Below are positions 35,892-45,278 of a stretch of DNA of 64,000 nt, one piece after another. Position numbers and translations under genes: made by a program. The stretch spans positions 229,612-293,611 of the forward strand of contig JAFXAU010000003.1 of NCBI GenBank assembly GCA_017516865.1, read 5' to 3'. This DNA comes from Bacteroidales bacterium. Its GTDB lineage: Bacteria; Bacteroidota; Bacteroidia; Bacteroidales; UBA1715. Each line of letters starts with the position of its first letter. Positions within the stretch are counted from its first letter, which is position 1. Under the pieces are notes generated by a model. It did no database searches. It was not told the DNA's origin and was given only the letters and a program-made list of their open reading frames with translations.

Positions 35892-36833
35892 CTACCTCTC
35901 CGCTCTCATCGGATTATTCAAGAAATCTTCGTACGAAAGTCGGATTCCGTCTTCCAATTCCGTCTTATATTTCCAACCGAGTTTTTCTGCTTTCGAAACA
36001 TCTAACAACTTACGTGGAGTACCATTAGGACGTGTTGTATCCCATTTTATTTCGCCAACGTAACCGACAACTTTTGCAACCAACTCGGTCAATGCCTTAA
36101 TTGTAAGTTCCTTACCCGTTCCGGCATTCACGGTCTCGTTCCCTGAATAATTGTTCATCAAGAAAACACAGAGATTTGCCAAATCGTCAACATACAAGAA
36201 TTCACGCAATGGTGAACCATCGCCCCAACAAGTCACGCTTGGCAGACCAGCCACTTTTGCCTCGTGGAAACGACGAATCAACGCGGGCAAAACGTGCGAA
36301 TGCTCTGGATGATAGTTGTCGTTGGGACCATAAAGATTCGTCGGCATAACCGATATATAATCCGTCCCGTACTGACGGTTCAAAAACTCGCAAAATTTCA
36401 ATCCCGATATTTTTGCCAAAGCATACGCTTCATTCGTCTTCTCTAATTCAGATGTCAACAGACAAGATTCCTTCATTGGCTGTGGAGCCATACGAGGATA
36501 AATACAGCTTGAGCCAAGAAATTCCAACTTCTTACAGCCATTTTTCCAAGCGGAATGAATCACATTCATTTCGAGAATCATATTCTCGTACATAAAATCT
36601 GCCAATGCCGACTGATTGGCAACGATGCCTCCAACCTTTGCGGCGGCAAGAAACACATATTCAGGTTTCTCTTCGGCGAAGAATGCCTCTACTGCATCCT
36701 GACGAGTTAAATCCAACTCCTTATGCGTTCTTGTTATGATATTGGTATATCCCTGACGTGTCAATTCACGTACAATTGCCGAACCCACCATTCCTCGGTG
36801 ACCTGCGACGTATATTTTACTGTTTTTTTCCAT
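35892..36833 (-). CDS. fcl: GDP-L-fucose synthase, copy 2
   Basis: Same enzyme as copy 1, with [20 protein letters not shown], the catalytic [11 protein letters not shown] and [17 protein letters not shown]. All active-site residues are kept, so it should be functional. The protein differs from copy 1 mainly near both ends. The last residues (NNPMRAER, encoded by GAGAGCGGAGAGG) look influenced by the neighbouring heptad repeats, where copy 1 ends NPVKIER. It is separated from gmd copy 2 by a four-helix-bundle gene, unlike copy 1, where gmd and fcl are adjacent. Confidence 0.95.
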   Translation of the reverse strand: MEKNSKIYVAGHRGMVGSAIVRELTRQGYTNIITRTHKELDLTRQDAVEAFFAEEKPEYVFLAAAKVGGIVANQSALADFMYENMILEMNVIHSAWKNGCKKLEFLGSSCIYPRMAPQPMKESCLLTSELEKTNEAYALAKISGLKFCEFLNRQYGTDYISVMPTNLYGPNDNYHPEHSHVLPALIRRFHEAKVAGLPSVTCWGDGSPLREFLYVDDLANLCVFLMNNYSGNETVNAGTGKELTIKALTELVAKVVGYVGEIKWDTTRPNGTPRKLLDVSKAEKLGWKYKTELEDGIRLSYEDFLNNPMRAER

Positions 36834-36842
36834 ATAGTTGAT

Positions 36843-36888
36843 AGACTAAAGACGAAAGACTAAAGATTAAAGACGAAAGACTATAGTT
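36843..36888 (+). repeat. Heptanucleotide array, AGACTAA type
   Basis: On the plus strand the units are AGACTAA, AGACGAA, AGACTAA, AGATTAA, AGACGAA, AGACTAT. The period is again exactly 7 bp, but the motif differs from the GAGAGTT arrays and the purine-rich strand is opposite. It fills the gap between the four-helix gene and fcl copy 2. Confidence 0.85.
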
Positions 36889-37258
36889 AAGTGTTATTGG
36901 AAGATTTCAAAGAATTTCTCAAACCTGAAAGCATTTTAGCAATTTCTACCGTATGCTTCTCTATTTCCTGCAACTCTTCTTTTGTTATATATTGTAATAA
37001 ACATGCTAATTCTAATTGACATTGAGACTCCATCAGCGAACCGTAACCTATTTCCACAAAATGTTTAAACTCATTTTTTGAAGAACGACTTGAACCTTCC
37101 GCAATATTAGAGACGACCGACACTGCCGCACGACGAAGTTGATCACCGAGAGCATAAGTTTCCTCCTTTGGAAATTTTTCCATCAAAGCATATACCATTA
37201 AAATCCAATTCTGAATCTTCGTATATACATGCAATTTTTTATATGAAAACACCTCCAT
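36887..37258 (-). CDS. Four-helix bundle protein (23S rRNA-intervening-sequence type), copy 1
   Basis: The 123-residue all-helical protein has KLHVYTKIQNWILMVYALME, FPKEETYALGDQLRRAAVSV followed by VSNIAEGSSR, and ELACLLQYITKEEL. This is the S23/TIGR02436 four-helix bundle family. Members form pentamers; some are encoded inside 23S rRNA intervening sequences and some occur beside sugar-nucleotide genes. The biochemical role is unknown. It is inserted between gmd and fcl copy 2 with heptad arrays on both sides. A close paralogue lies at 62402-62764. Confidence 0.9.
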   Translation of the reverse strand: MEVFSYKKLHVYTKIQNWILMVYALMEKFPKEETYALGDQLRRAAVSVVSNIAEGSSRSSKNEFKHFVEIGYGSLMESQCQLELACLLQYITKEELQEIEKHTVEIAKMLSGLRNSLKSSNNT

Positions 37259-37259
37259 C

Positions 37260-37313
37260 CTCTCTCAACTTTCAACTCTCGTCTCTCGTCTCTCAACTCT
37301 CAACTCTCAACTA
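37260..37313 (-). repeat. Heptanucleotide array abutting the gmd copy 2 stop codon
   Basis: The minus strand reads TAG (stop) then TTGAGAGTTGAGAGTTGAGA and further GAGAGAC, GAGAGTT, GAAAGTT units up to the start region of the four-helix gene. Confidence 0.85.
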
Positions 37314-38399
37314 CTTCACAATCCCCTTCTCCAAATACTCGGCCAAGTTCATACGAATATGGTCCGACGCACGTTCTACGGCAACTTTCTCCATATCGTG
37401 TTCCACCATTATACGGACAAGGTCTTCGAAACTGGTCTTCTGCGGATTCCAACCGAGTTCGGCACGGGCTTTTGTAGGGTCGCCCCAAAGGTTTACCACA
37501 TCGGTTGGACGGTAAAAGTCTTCGCTGACCTCAACCATACATTTTCCAGTCTTCTTGTCGTACCCTTTCTCGTTTATGCCTTCGCCCTTGAATTCAAGTT
37601 CTATGCCTGCATAATGGAACGCCAGCTGACAGAATTCGCGTACACTATGTTGCACGCCTGTTGCGATGACGAAATCTTCCGGTTTGTCATGTTGCAGTAT
37701 CAACCACATACATTCCACATAATCCTTGGCATAGCCCCAGTCGCGAAGAGAATCCAAGTTTCCGAGATACAATGTATCTTGTTTTCCTTGAGCAATACGG
37801 GCAGCGGCAAGGGTTATCTTGCGTGTGACGAACGTCTCGCCACGGCGTTCGCTCTCGTGGTTGAACAAGATACCTGAACAGCAATACATATTGTACGCCT
37901 CACGATATTCTTTCACAATCCAGAATCCATATTGCTTGGCAACGGCATACGGACTATATGGGTGGAACGGCGTGTTCTCATTTTGTGGAACTTCCTCCAC
38001 CTTGCCATACAATTCCGAAGTGGATGCCTGATAGATTCTGCATGTTTTTTCCAATCCGCACTGACGAACCGCTTCCAACACACGCAACACACCAGTCGCA
38101 TCGACATCTGCCGTAAATTCTGGAGAATCGAAACTTACCTGTACGTGACTTTGTGCCGCAAGGTTATAAATTTCGTCTGGCTGAACTTTCTTGATTATCT
38201 GCAACAGACTCATGGAATCACCCATGTGACCAAAATGAAGATGGAAATGCGGTTTTCCCTCAAGATGAGCTATTCGCTCACGGAAGTCCGACGACGTACG
38301 GCGTATCATACCATGTACGTCATATCCTTTCTCCAATAAGAACTCTGCTAAATACGAACCGTCCTGACCGGTCACTCCTGTTATAAAGGCTGTTTTCAT
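37311..38399 (-). CDS. gmd: GDP-mannose 4,6-dehydratase, copy 2
   Basis: Gmd with [20 protein letters not shown], the catalytic set in [20 protein letters not shown] and [20 protein letters not shown]. All active residues are present. The start is ATG 38399; the GTG at 38405 is in frame two codons upstream but not needed. It is clearly paralogous to copy 1 over the whole length but more diverged than the central part of the two fcl genes. The stop codon joins a heptad array. The first gene of its transcript, it lies divergent to the RemB/Wzi-like gene. Confidence 0.96.
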   Translation of the reverse strand: MKTAFITGVTGQDGSYLAEFLLEKGYDVHGMIRRTSSDFRERIAHLEGKPHFHLHFGHMGDSMSLLQIIKKVQPDEIYNLAAQSHVQVSFDSPEFTADVDATGVLRVLEAVRQCGLEKTCRIYQASTSELYGKVEEVPQNENTPFHPYSPYAVAKQYGFWIVKEYREAYNMYCCSGILFNHESERRGETFVTRKITLAAARIAQGKQDTLYLGNLDSLRDWGYAKDYVECMWLILQHDKPEDFVIATGVQHSVREFCQLAFHYAGIELEFKGEGINEKGYDKKTGKCMVEVSEDFYRPTDVVNLWGDPTKARAELGWNPQKTSFEDLVRIMVEHDMEKVAVERASDHIRMNLAEYLEKGIVK

Positions 38400-38486
38400 T
38401 ATCACTCATTATTTTGCACAAAAATACAGGATTTTTCCCTTATAATTCAATTTACAAATATATTTTATTGAATAAAATGTCCATAA

Positions 38487-38520
38487 ACAAAAAACGGCCG
38501 ACAATCCCCTTGCCGACCGC
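38487..38520 (-). terminator. Repeated intrinsic terminator, copy 3
   Basis: This is the same hairpin as copies 1 and 2 (GCGGTCGGCAAGGGGATTGT then CGGCCG and T6) on the minus strand. No minus-strand gene ends here, so it would act on antisense transcription or be the relic of a lost gene. Confidence 0.7.
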
Positions 38521-38523
38521 TTT

Positions 38524-38554
38524 TCTCTCGTCTCTCAACTTTCCACTCTCAACT
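38524..38554 (-). repeat. Heptanucleotide array linked to terminator copy 3
   Basis: On the minus strand GAGAGTG, GAAAGTT, GAGAGAC, GAGAG runs into the terminator hairpin, the same order as at 34.3 and 35.8 kb. Confidence 0.8.
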
Positions 38555-38605
38555 TATACCTCACTATTTTCTATTATGATTTTTAATTGTGAACTAAACA
38601 ATTAC

Positions 38606-38613
38606 TATTTTTG
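38606..38613 (+). promoter_or_regulatory. -7 element of the RemB/Wzi-like gene
   Basis: TATTTTTG fits TAnnTTTG, with TTG at 38587-38589 as a possible -33 contact. It lies 17 bp before the start codon. Confidence 0.5.
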
Positions 38614-38630
38614 TAGCAGATTACGAGTTT

Positions 38631-40223
38631 ATGAGAAAATTACTTGGGCAAGGCATACTGATATTATTGAGCACAACATGTTGGTGCCAAAATAATTCTG
38701 TATTCAACTGCCATTCTTATATGCCTTACGACAGGTTTCTCTATAACTCCGAGAGCAGGTTTCATACCTCTGTTAAGCCATACGATGTGAACGAAGTCAA
38801 TACTATTGTCAACATTGACACTTTATACGTGAAACATTGTAAAAACAAGGTACTGAATTATGCTCTCAACAACAATATTATTCAATACAAGTCCAAAGAC
38901 TTCAACTTTACAATAAATCCAACTTTCAACTTTGAACTATCCAACCACAATGGCGAAAACAACGACAAGACAGGCTGGATAAACGACCGAGGCGTTTTTA
39001 TCAATGGAAACATTACCGACAAGGTTTATTTCTACACTGCCTTCCACGAAATCCAATCGGACTATTCCGACTACCGCAGAAATATCATCTCCGAATTTGG
39101 CATCGTTCCTGGAATGTGCAGTCCTCGAAAATTAGGTGATGGGACGGTTCTTGACTATGCTTATGCTGAAGGATACGCGTCATTTATACCCAATAAACAT
39201 CTCGCATTTCAATTGGGACACGGAAAAAGTTTTATTGGCGATGGCTATCGTTCATTATTATTATCCGACAATTCATTAAACTATCCCTATTGCAAAATAA
39301 CGACAAACATAGGTCCAATCAAATATATGTTGCTATGGGCTCAACAATACTACATACAACAAAATCACAAAGTTTTTGTCCGTTACAGCATCAAGTGGAA
39401 CACGATACATTACTTTGATTGGATTGTCTGTCCTCAATTTGCCATAGGATTTTTCCAAGCCATTATGACGGGCAGCGATAGTACAAATACTGGAAACTTC
39501 AACCTACACTACCTCAACCCTCTTCCGTTCGTGATGCCTCAAGAAAATGCCAAAGGGGCAAAAGACAATTGTATTATAGGATTAAACGAAAAAATGACTC
39601 TTTGGAAAAATCACGTTCTCTATAGCCAGATAGTTCTAAATACCAATAATTGCAAAAGAAAAGAATTGTTTAAAGGGAATGGCTATTGGGGGAATAGATA
39701 TGCCTTTCAAATCGGTTACAAGACCTTTGACATAGCCAAAATCAAAAATCTTGATTTTCAGACGGAATTCAACTATATCAGACCGTTTATGTATGCCCAC
39801 GAAACTCGTTCCGAAGCATACAACCATGCGAAACAACCGTTGGCGCACCCTCGCGGGGCAAATCTGTATGAATCCGTCTCGTTTCTACACTACAACTGGA
39901 AACGCATCTTTTTACAGATGAAATACGAGTATCTTGTGTATGGTAAAGATACTACCAATAGTAACATGGGGGGAAACATAGCAAAAACTATTGTCACACG
40001 TAGTCAAGACAACAACAATGCGACAACTCAGAGCGGCAATCGAAACATCATCACCTATAGCGACTTTGCCGTTTCATATCTTCTTAATCCAAACTCGGCA
40101 ATGAACGTTACGTTCGGTATTTCTCACAGAAGACAATCTTCCGAATTAGAAGCGCCTAAAAATCAATGGTTATATTACATTGGTTTTAGAACAAACCTTG
40201 ATAATTTCTATTATGATTTGTAA
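38631..40223 (+). CDS. RemB/Wzi-like outer-membrane beta-barrel
   Basis: The protein (530 residues) has a signal peptide (about 1-19, ending CWCQ) and then a long beta-rich chain. The block AFQLGHGKSFIGDGYRSLLL and SDNSLNYPYCKITTNIGPIK is typical of bacteroidal proteins annotated as RemB-type gliding or capsule assembly (Wzi-like). Wzi-type barrels bind capsule at the outer surface; RemB is linked to surface movement. It is the only plus-strand gene inside the 51-kb locus, with its own -7 element. Its 3' end overlaps the convergent glycosyltransferase gene by 13 bp. A role in polymer attachment is plausible, while gliding is a weaker alternative. Confidence 0.72.
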   Translation: MRKLLGQGILILLSTTCWCQNNSVFNCHSYMPYDRFLYNSESRFHTSVKPYDVNEVNTIVNIDTLYVKHCKNKVLNYALNNNIIQYKSKDFNFTINPTFNFELSNHNGENNDKTGWINDRGVFINGNITDKVYFYTAFHEIQSDYSDYRRNIISEFGIVPGMCSPRKLGDGTVLDYAYAEGYASFIPNKHLAFQLGHGKSFIGDGYRSLLLSDNSLNYPYCKITTNIGPIKYMLLWAQQYYIQQNHKVFVRYSIKWNTIHYFDWIVCPQFAIGFFQAIMTGSDSTNTGNFNLHYLNPLPFVMPQENAKGAKDNCIIGLNEKMTLWKNHVLYSQIVLNTNNCKRKELFKGNGYWGNRYAFQIGYKTFDIAKIKNLDFQTEFNYIRPFMYAHETRSEAYNHAKQPLAHPRGANLYESVSFLHYNWKRIFLQMKYEYLVYGKDTTNSNMGGNIAKTIVTRSQDNNNATTQSGNRNIITYSDFAVSYLLNPNSAMNVTFGISHRRQSSELEAPKNQWLYYIGFRTNLDNFYYDL

Positions 40224-41305
40224 CCAAGGTTCTTGTATATCTCTACAATCTCATCGGCTATTTTATCCCAATCATATTTTTCCATATCATATTGTATGGT
40301 CTGTTGGGGCGATGTTACAATCTGCTGTAGTTTATCCGAAAGTTCCTGAATATTGCCACATTGAAAATAATGTGATGGACTTAATCCGACTTCTTTATTT
40401 GCCGGTATGTCACTTACCAATGTGTTTATGCCGTAGCTCATTGCCTCCAACAACGCAATGGGCAGTCCCTCATGACTTGACGGCAGTACAAAACATCGAG
40501 CATGTGAAAGAAGCGAATGTAATTTCTTTCCCTTGATAAAACCTGTCAATATCACTCCCTGCTCTCGTGCTGATTTTTTAAGATTTAAAGAATATTCATC
40601 TTCAAAGTCCGTATCTCCTGCCAATACCAACTTACAGCCATTTGATTCAATCTTTGAGAATGCCTCCACCAAATGATGCAAATTCTTCTCGGGCACAAAG
40701 CGGCACATTCCTAAAATATATTTTCCTTCTTCTATTCCGAGTTCTTCGAAATACTCAGGATAACTACAAATCTCCGGTTGTGGGACTCCGTTATAAACGA
40801 GATGTATATTTTTTGTCCGTTTATGTTTCTGCTCCACAACGGTCTTAATCACATTGCTAATCACAATCACATGGTCGGCAAACATACAGCCCATGCGTTC
40901 ACCCAACTTGAGCATTGTTTTGGCGAAAAATCCCCACTTGTCCCTGTCGTAATCCATTCCATGATGCGTGAACACCACTTTCATCCCAAGCAATTTTGCA
41001 TACAGCACAAGCAACGCCGGACCTATGGCATGGATATGAAGTACGTCCGCCTTCATTTTCTTTGCCTTATTGATTGCCCGAAAAGTATGAATTATAGCTT
41101 CGAATGACTTTTTCTTGGGTGTCTTGACATCGACCAATGCAACCCCTTTCCATTCCGTAAGCGAATCTTGGGCATAACTCTGTCTCCGAATTACCGTTAC
41201 ATCATAACCTTTTGCAGCAATACGTGGAAACAACTCCTCGCAATGGGTTTCCACTCCGCCCATAATGTTTGGAATGCCACGTGTGCCAGTAACGACTATT
41301 TTCAT
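40211..41305 (-). CDS. Glycosyltransferase family 4
   Basis: This GT-B enzyme starts MKIVVTGTRGIPNIMGGVET (DUF1972-like N-terminal domain, the hallmark of late-acting bacteroidal GT4 enzymes). It has ILGMCRFVPEKNLHHLVEAF, CKLVLAGDTDFED and FVLPSSHEGLPIALLEAMSYG containing the EX7E motif. The length is 364 residues. It is the last gene of the Wzx/Wzy-type module and is translationally coupled to the GT4 gene upstream (4-bp overlap). The sugar is not predictable. Confidence 0.92.
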   Translation of the reverse strand: MKIVVTGTRGIPNIMGGVETHCEELFPRIAAKGYDVTVIRRQSYAQDSLTEWKGVALVDVKTPKKKSFEAIIHTFRAINKAKKMKADVLHIHAIGPALLVLYAKLLGMKVVFTHHGMDYDRDKWGFFAKTMLKLGERMGCMFADHVIVISNVIKTVVEQKHKRTKNIHLVYNGVPQPEICSYPEYFEELGIEEGKYILGMCRFVPEKNLHHLVEAFSKIESNGCKLVLAGDTDFEDEYSLNLKKSAREQGVILTGFIKGKKLHSLLSHARCFVLPSSHEGLPIALLEAMSYGINTLVSDIPANKEVGLSPSHYFQCGNIQELSDKLQQIVTSPQQTIQYDMEKYDWDKIADEIVEIYKNLGYKS

Positions 41306-42396
41306 CTCATTGATTTATAGATTAACTCTAATTTCTTTGCTTCGATTTCTATATCAAAACCAGCTTTTTGAATTTCTATCGTCCGATCACATCGTGTTTT
41401 TGGGGATCTCATCAGATCTAAACATTTCTCAGCCCATATTTTACAAGATAATTTCCGACTTAAAAAAATAGAAGTTGGTAATATTTGGACTTCTTTGGTA
41501 ACATCACTGGAAAAAACACAAGGCAAATCTGATGCTTGAGCTTCTATCCCGACCAACGGTAACCCCTCCCAAATTGATGGCAACAAAAATAAATCGAATG
41601 CTTGGTACCATTCTCTTGCATTTCCAACATTACCAACAAACATCACAGATTCATCAAGAGACATTTTATGAACTTTCTTTTTTATCATTTTTTCTCGAAC
41701 ACCATCACCCAACAAAACCAACTTGGCACGAGGTTCTCGTTCATGTATTTCCTTAAATATATCTATTAAAAAACTATGATTCTTTTGTTTCATAAAACGG
41801 CCAATATGTCCTATAACTATATTGTCCTGTAACTGATATTTTTCCCTTATTCTTACCCTATCAGATTCATTATAAACATATTGTTGAACTTCAATTGCAT
41901 TATTATGTATATGAACATCGGACAGACTACCATAGTAAAACAATGCCGCCTTCTCCCCACATGCCCACTTTTGGGAACATACTTTTTTTATAAAAAAACG
42001 ACATACCACTTTAAGAGGCCATTTATAGTCAAACGTAAATGCTGCACTATGGACATGAGCGATCCTATTTTTTATCAAATTCATTTTCGCAGCAAAAAGA
42101 GAATAAGTCACAAAAGCATCATTATGAGCATGAATAATTGTATATTCTGGGTGCAGGGAAAATAATTGCTTCATATATTTCAAGTATTGAAAATACTTAA
42201 ATGGATTTAACCCTGGTGTGTGAAAAATCTTTCCGCCCAAAGAAATTATCTCATCATCATATGCTCCTGGTTTTGATTTATTACATAAAAAATCAAATTG
42301 TATTTCTTTTCGATCAATATGACGATAATAATTCATAAGCATGGTTTCTATTCCTGCTCGATCCATATTACTAACAACCTGCAACACTCGTATCAT
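41302..42396 (-). CDS. Glycosyltransferase family 4
   Basis: It starts MIRVLQVVSNMDRAGIETML, a common beginning of EpsF-like GT4 enzymes. Donor-domain motifs are NIVIGHIGRFMKQKNHSFLI, AKLVLLGDGVREKM and FLLPSIWEGLPLVGIEAQAS (EX7E). The length is 364 residues. It lies 9 bp behind the pyruvyltransferase-family gene. GalNAc or Gal transfer is frequent among EpsF relatives, but that is not a safe inference here. Confidence 0.92.
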   Translation of the reverse strand: MIRVLQVVSNMDRAGIETMLMNYYRHIDRKEIQFDFLCNKSKPGAYDDEIISLGGKIFHTPGLNPFKYFQYLKYMKQLFSLHPEYTIIHAHNDAFVTYSLFAAKMNLIKNRIAHVHSAAFTFDYKWPLKVVCRFFIKKVCSQKWACGEKAALFYYGSLSDVHIHNNAIEVQQYVYNESDRVRIREKYQLQDNIVIGHIGRFMKQKNHSFLIDIFKEIHEREPRAKLVLLGDGVREKMIKKKVHKMSLDESVMFVGNVGNAREWYQAFDLFLLPSIWEGLPLVGIEAQASDLPCVFSSDVTKEVQILPTSIFLSRKLSCKIWAEKCLDLMRSPKTRCDRTIEIQKAGFDIEIEAKKLELIYKSMR

Positions 42397-42405
42397 TTCC
42401 TACAA

Positions 42406-43503
42406 TTATTTTAATAGCATCTTCATTTTATTTAAACTATCTATTCTAGCGTATTCCAACAATTTGTTCACATTGTCGTATTGTATATTATGATCTACAA
42501 TAGAGAAATCTGAATATTTTGAAACTACACGAGATGACAAATCAAATAATTGTAACAAAGACATATTACGAGTTCCTGTTTTATTATTTGGCAATATTTC
42601 AACAAATTGTTTGTTGAATATAATTGAAAAACACGTACCATGAAATGAGTCGGTCACAATATATGTCGCATTCATAATTAATGATATAAAATCCTTTAAT
42701 TCTGGACAACATATGAAATATCCACCTCGGGTAATTTGATGAAAAAAAGGATTTACTCGAACTAAACGTATGTTTTTATTTTGAGACAAACGAATAGCAT
42801 AATTCGACAAATTTCTATCATTATGTATCTGATAAACAAGAATATAAGGTTTGCCAGACGGTAAAGTTTCATCTATATCTAATAATTTACACCATCTCTT
42901 TTTAGATAATAACAATGTAGGATCAAGAACTTGGCCCAAACAATCTATGTTCAATTCGTGCAAGAGTTTAACCGCACTATCTTCTCTAACGGTTATCCCC
43001 TTATATGAACTCAACATTTCTTTATATTGCACCTGCGTTGACAAATCAAAAACATCCCTACCAAAACTTGCGGCATAACTAACTTTAACGGATTTATTTA
43101 CAAAAGAAAGGAAATAAGCAGAATCATATGTTCCATTAACAATTGGTCCCCATACCTGATCACTTCCTGTAAGAAAAATATCAGCATGTAAATTCTCCAA
43201 TTCTTGAGACGTGTGATATTTGGGCGTCAGCGACAGATACTTTCTTCGCATGTTATCAAATCGCAATTCTGCATATTTTTCAATAGGATAACGAACTACT
43301 AAATAAAGTATCCTTTTAAAAATATTATGACTTTTTAGTCTTGCCTCAGTTTGCACCTTTCGGAAACCAATTTCATCAAACCGAACATAATCAATAATTT
43401 TCGCCTGATGTCCTAATTCCTTCAAAACACAAAGAGTAGCAATCGACTGTAAAAGCGAGCCGTAATTACTTGGAGCATGACGTGTTATAACCTTTATATC
43501 CAT
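42406..43503 (-). CDS. Polysaccharide pyruvyl transferase family protein
   Basis: The 365-residue protein has IKVITRHAPSNYGSLLQSIA at the start, ADIFLTGSDQVWGPIVNGTY in the middle and TYIVTDSFHGTCFSIIFNKQ near the end. This is the pattern of the CsaB/PF04230 family, which adds ketal-pyruvate to sugars from PEP and gives the polymer a negative charge. Several members in capsule loci act on other substrates, so the reaction is inferred. A second member, only distantly similar, lies at 47574-48725. Confidence 0.88.
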   Translation of the reverse strand: MDIKVITRHAPSNYGSLLQSIATLCVLKELGHQAKIIDYVRFDEIGFRKVQTEARLKSHNIFKRILYLVVRYPIEKYAELRFDNMRRKYLSLTPKYHTSQELENLHADIFLTGSDQVWGPIVNGTYDSAYFLSFVNKSVKVSYAASFGRDVFDLSTQVQYKEMLSSYKGITVREDSAVKLLHELNIDCLGQVLDPTLLLSKKRWCKLLDIDETLPSGKPYILVYQIHNDRNLSNYAIRLSQNKNIRLVRVNPFFHQITRGGYFICCPELKDFISLIMNATYIVTDSFHGTCFSIIFNKQFVEILPNNKTGTRNMSLLQLFDLSSRVVSKYSDFSIVDHNIQYDNVNKLLEYARIDSLNKMKMLLK

Positions 43504-43505
43504 AA

Positions 43506-44510
43506 CTAAAGTCCACTTTTTAATTGTCGTTTTTTTCTTCCTTCCAATAATTTTATCCCCGTATTAGGAGCAATACACAATAATAGCACTATTAGTCGAT
43601 GGCTAATAGATACATCTGACAAAAATGCTGCAAATGCATATTTTCTCATATTGCGACGACATTTTCTTGCTAATTCAGAATAATCTGATTGTAGAGAAGA
43701 ACATATAATTTGCCGAAGACAATAACGATAACAATTCCACAAATGCCATTTATATGCCTTTTGAACCACAGGTGAATCCATTGAAAGGTGTCTCTGTATA
43801 TAATCCATTGTCTCCAATGCCCCCTTCCCCTGACGCTCCACATTTGCAGCTGTCGTTGCAGAACTTGGATTATTTAACCGATATACATATGCCTTATAAT
43901 TACCAACACCTATTGTTTTTGCTACACTTGCAACATGGGTAATAAATTGAAGTCCTTCACCTGTTTTAAGTTCAGGAACAAACCACAAATCATTTTTCCT
44001 GAGAAAATCCATCCTATATAGTTTATTCCATGCCCCAAGACGAATTCGTGGATAAAAAAACTCTGCGATAGCTTTTTCTGAGTCCCAAATTTCAATTTCT
44101 GAAGTTACAACCTGCTGCATATCACTTGTTGTATAACAATTTTTGGAAAGAACGAAATCTGCATTTGTTTTTCGGATAAGTGATATCATATATTCAATGA
44201 AATCTGACATAAGCCAATCATCACTATCCACAAAAGTTATATAATCACCAGTTGCATTTTGAATACCTGTATTACGTCCTCCCCCCAAACCCATATTTTG
44301 TTGATGAACAACTTTTACACGTGAATCCTTTTTTGCATAATCTTCTGCTATTTCTCCAGATCTATCGGGGGATCCATCATCAACAACTATAACCTCAAGA
44401 TTAGAATACGTCTGTGAAAGGATGGAGTCCAAACATTTCGAAATATAGTTTTCCACCTTATACATTGATAAACAAACCGATACCAACGGAAGTTCTTTAT
44501 ATTCAGCCAT
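43506..44510 (-). CDS. Glycosyltransferase family 2
   Basis: LVSVCLSMYKVENYISKCLD, LEVIVVDDGSPDRSGEIAED and YITFVDSDDWL (DxD) show a GT-A glycosyltransferase of the EpsJ type; the C-terminal 100 residues are basic and helical. ATG 44510 is the start; the TTG at 44528 would overlap the upstream gene. One base separates it from the upstream GT2 gene. The length from that start is 334 residues. Confidence 0.9.
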   Translation of the reverse strand: MAEYKELPLVSVCLSMYKVENYISKCLDSILSQTYSNLEVIVVDDGSPDRSGEIAEDYAKKDSRVKVVHQQNMGLGGGRNTGIQNATGDYITFVDSDDWLMSDFIEYMISLIRKTNADFVLSKNCYTTSDMQQVVTSEIEIWDSEKAIAEFFYPRIRLGAWNKLYRMDFLRKNDLWFVPELKTGEGLQFITHVASVAKTIGVGNYKAYVYRLNNPSSATTAANVERQGKGALETMDYIQRHLSMDSPVVQKAYKWHLWNCYRYCLRQIICSSLQSDYSELARKCRRNMRKYAFAAFLSDVSISHRLIVLLLCIAPNTGIKLLEGRKKRQLKSGL

Positions 44511-44511
44511 T

Positions 44512-45258
44512 TTATTTACATTTTTCAAAACACAAGAGAATTTTATGATACAAAAATCTTGTCGTTTTATACGTTAAATCATACAGAAATTTATATGTAC
44601 TATAAAATACACTTGCACCATTCGATCTTAATATATAATATGTTTCTTTTGATGATTGCCAGATGGAACTTTGAGAAATTCCCTCTCCTGAAAAATAAGC
44701 AATAACAACAGGTATATTTTTAATTGTAATGTTTTTTTTCTGCATACGAAGTAATAAATCCCAATCTGCCTTAATCCTATAGTTTTCGTTAAAACCGTCC
44801 ATGTCATGCAACAAAAATCGTCTAACTAATTTTCCTTGATGACTACCTAACCATCCCATAGATTTCACAATTTGTTTTTGTCCATTGGGTTTAACATACC
44901 ATACGTCTCCCGTAATTACACCTATATTTTCATAATTTTCACACATTATTTCATGAAATCCATTCTCCGTAACCCAATCATCACTTCCCAAATAATGAAT
45001 CCATTCTCCCTTTGCCATTTTCCATCCTTTATTAAAGGCATCATAGATGCCATTATCTTTTTCGGAAACATATCTAAATCGAGAATCTTCTTGCGCATAT
45101 TCAGCAACTATTTTGATCGTATCATCTGTAGAAGCACCATCTACAACAATACACTCCCAATCCTGAAAAGATTGATACCTTACACTATCCAAAGCCCTTG
45201 CTATTGTTTGGAATGAATTATATGTTGCAATAACTATTGAAAGTTGTGGATTATTCAT
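44512..45258 (-). CDS. Glycosyltransferase family 2 (WcaE-like)
   Basis: A short GT2 with QLSIVIATYNSFQTIARALD, WECIVVDGASTDDTIKIVAE, NGIYDAFNKGWKMAKGEWIH and LGSDDW. It is in the same branch as the protein at 25328, which lies beside the other fcl gene. ATG 45258 is the start; the in-frame TTG at 45282 is not. It lies 20 bp behind the polymerase gene. Confidence 0.88.
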   Translation of the reverse strand: MNNPQLSIVIATYNSFQTIARALDSVRYQSFQDWECIVVDGASTDDTIKIVAEYAQEDSRFRYVSEKDNGIYDAFNKGWKMAKGEWIHYLGSDDWVTENGFHEIMCENYENIGVITGDVWYVKPNGQKQIVKSMGWLGSHQGKLVRRFLLHDMDGFNENYRIKADWDLLLRMQKKNITIKNIPVVIAYFSGEGISQSSIWQSSKETYYILRSNGASVFYSTYKFLYDLTYKTTRFLYHKILLCFEKCK

Positions 45259-45278
45259 TTTTACTATTTTATCTAAAT

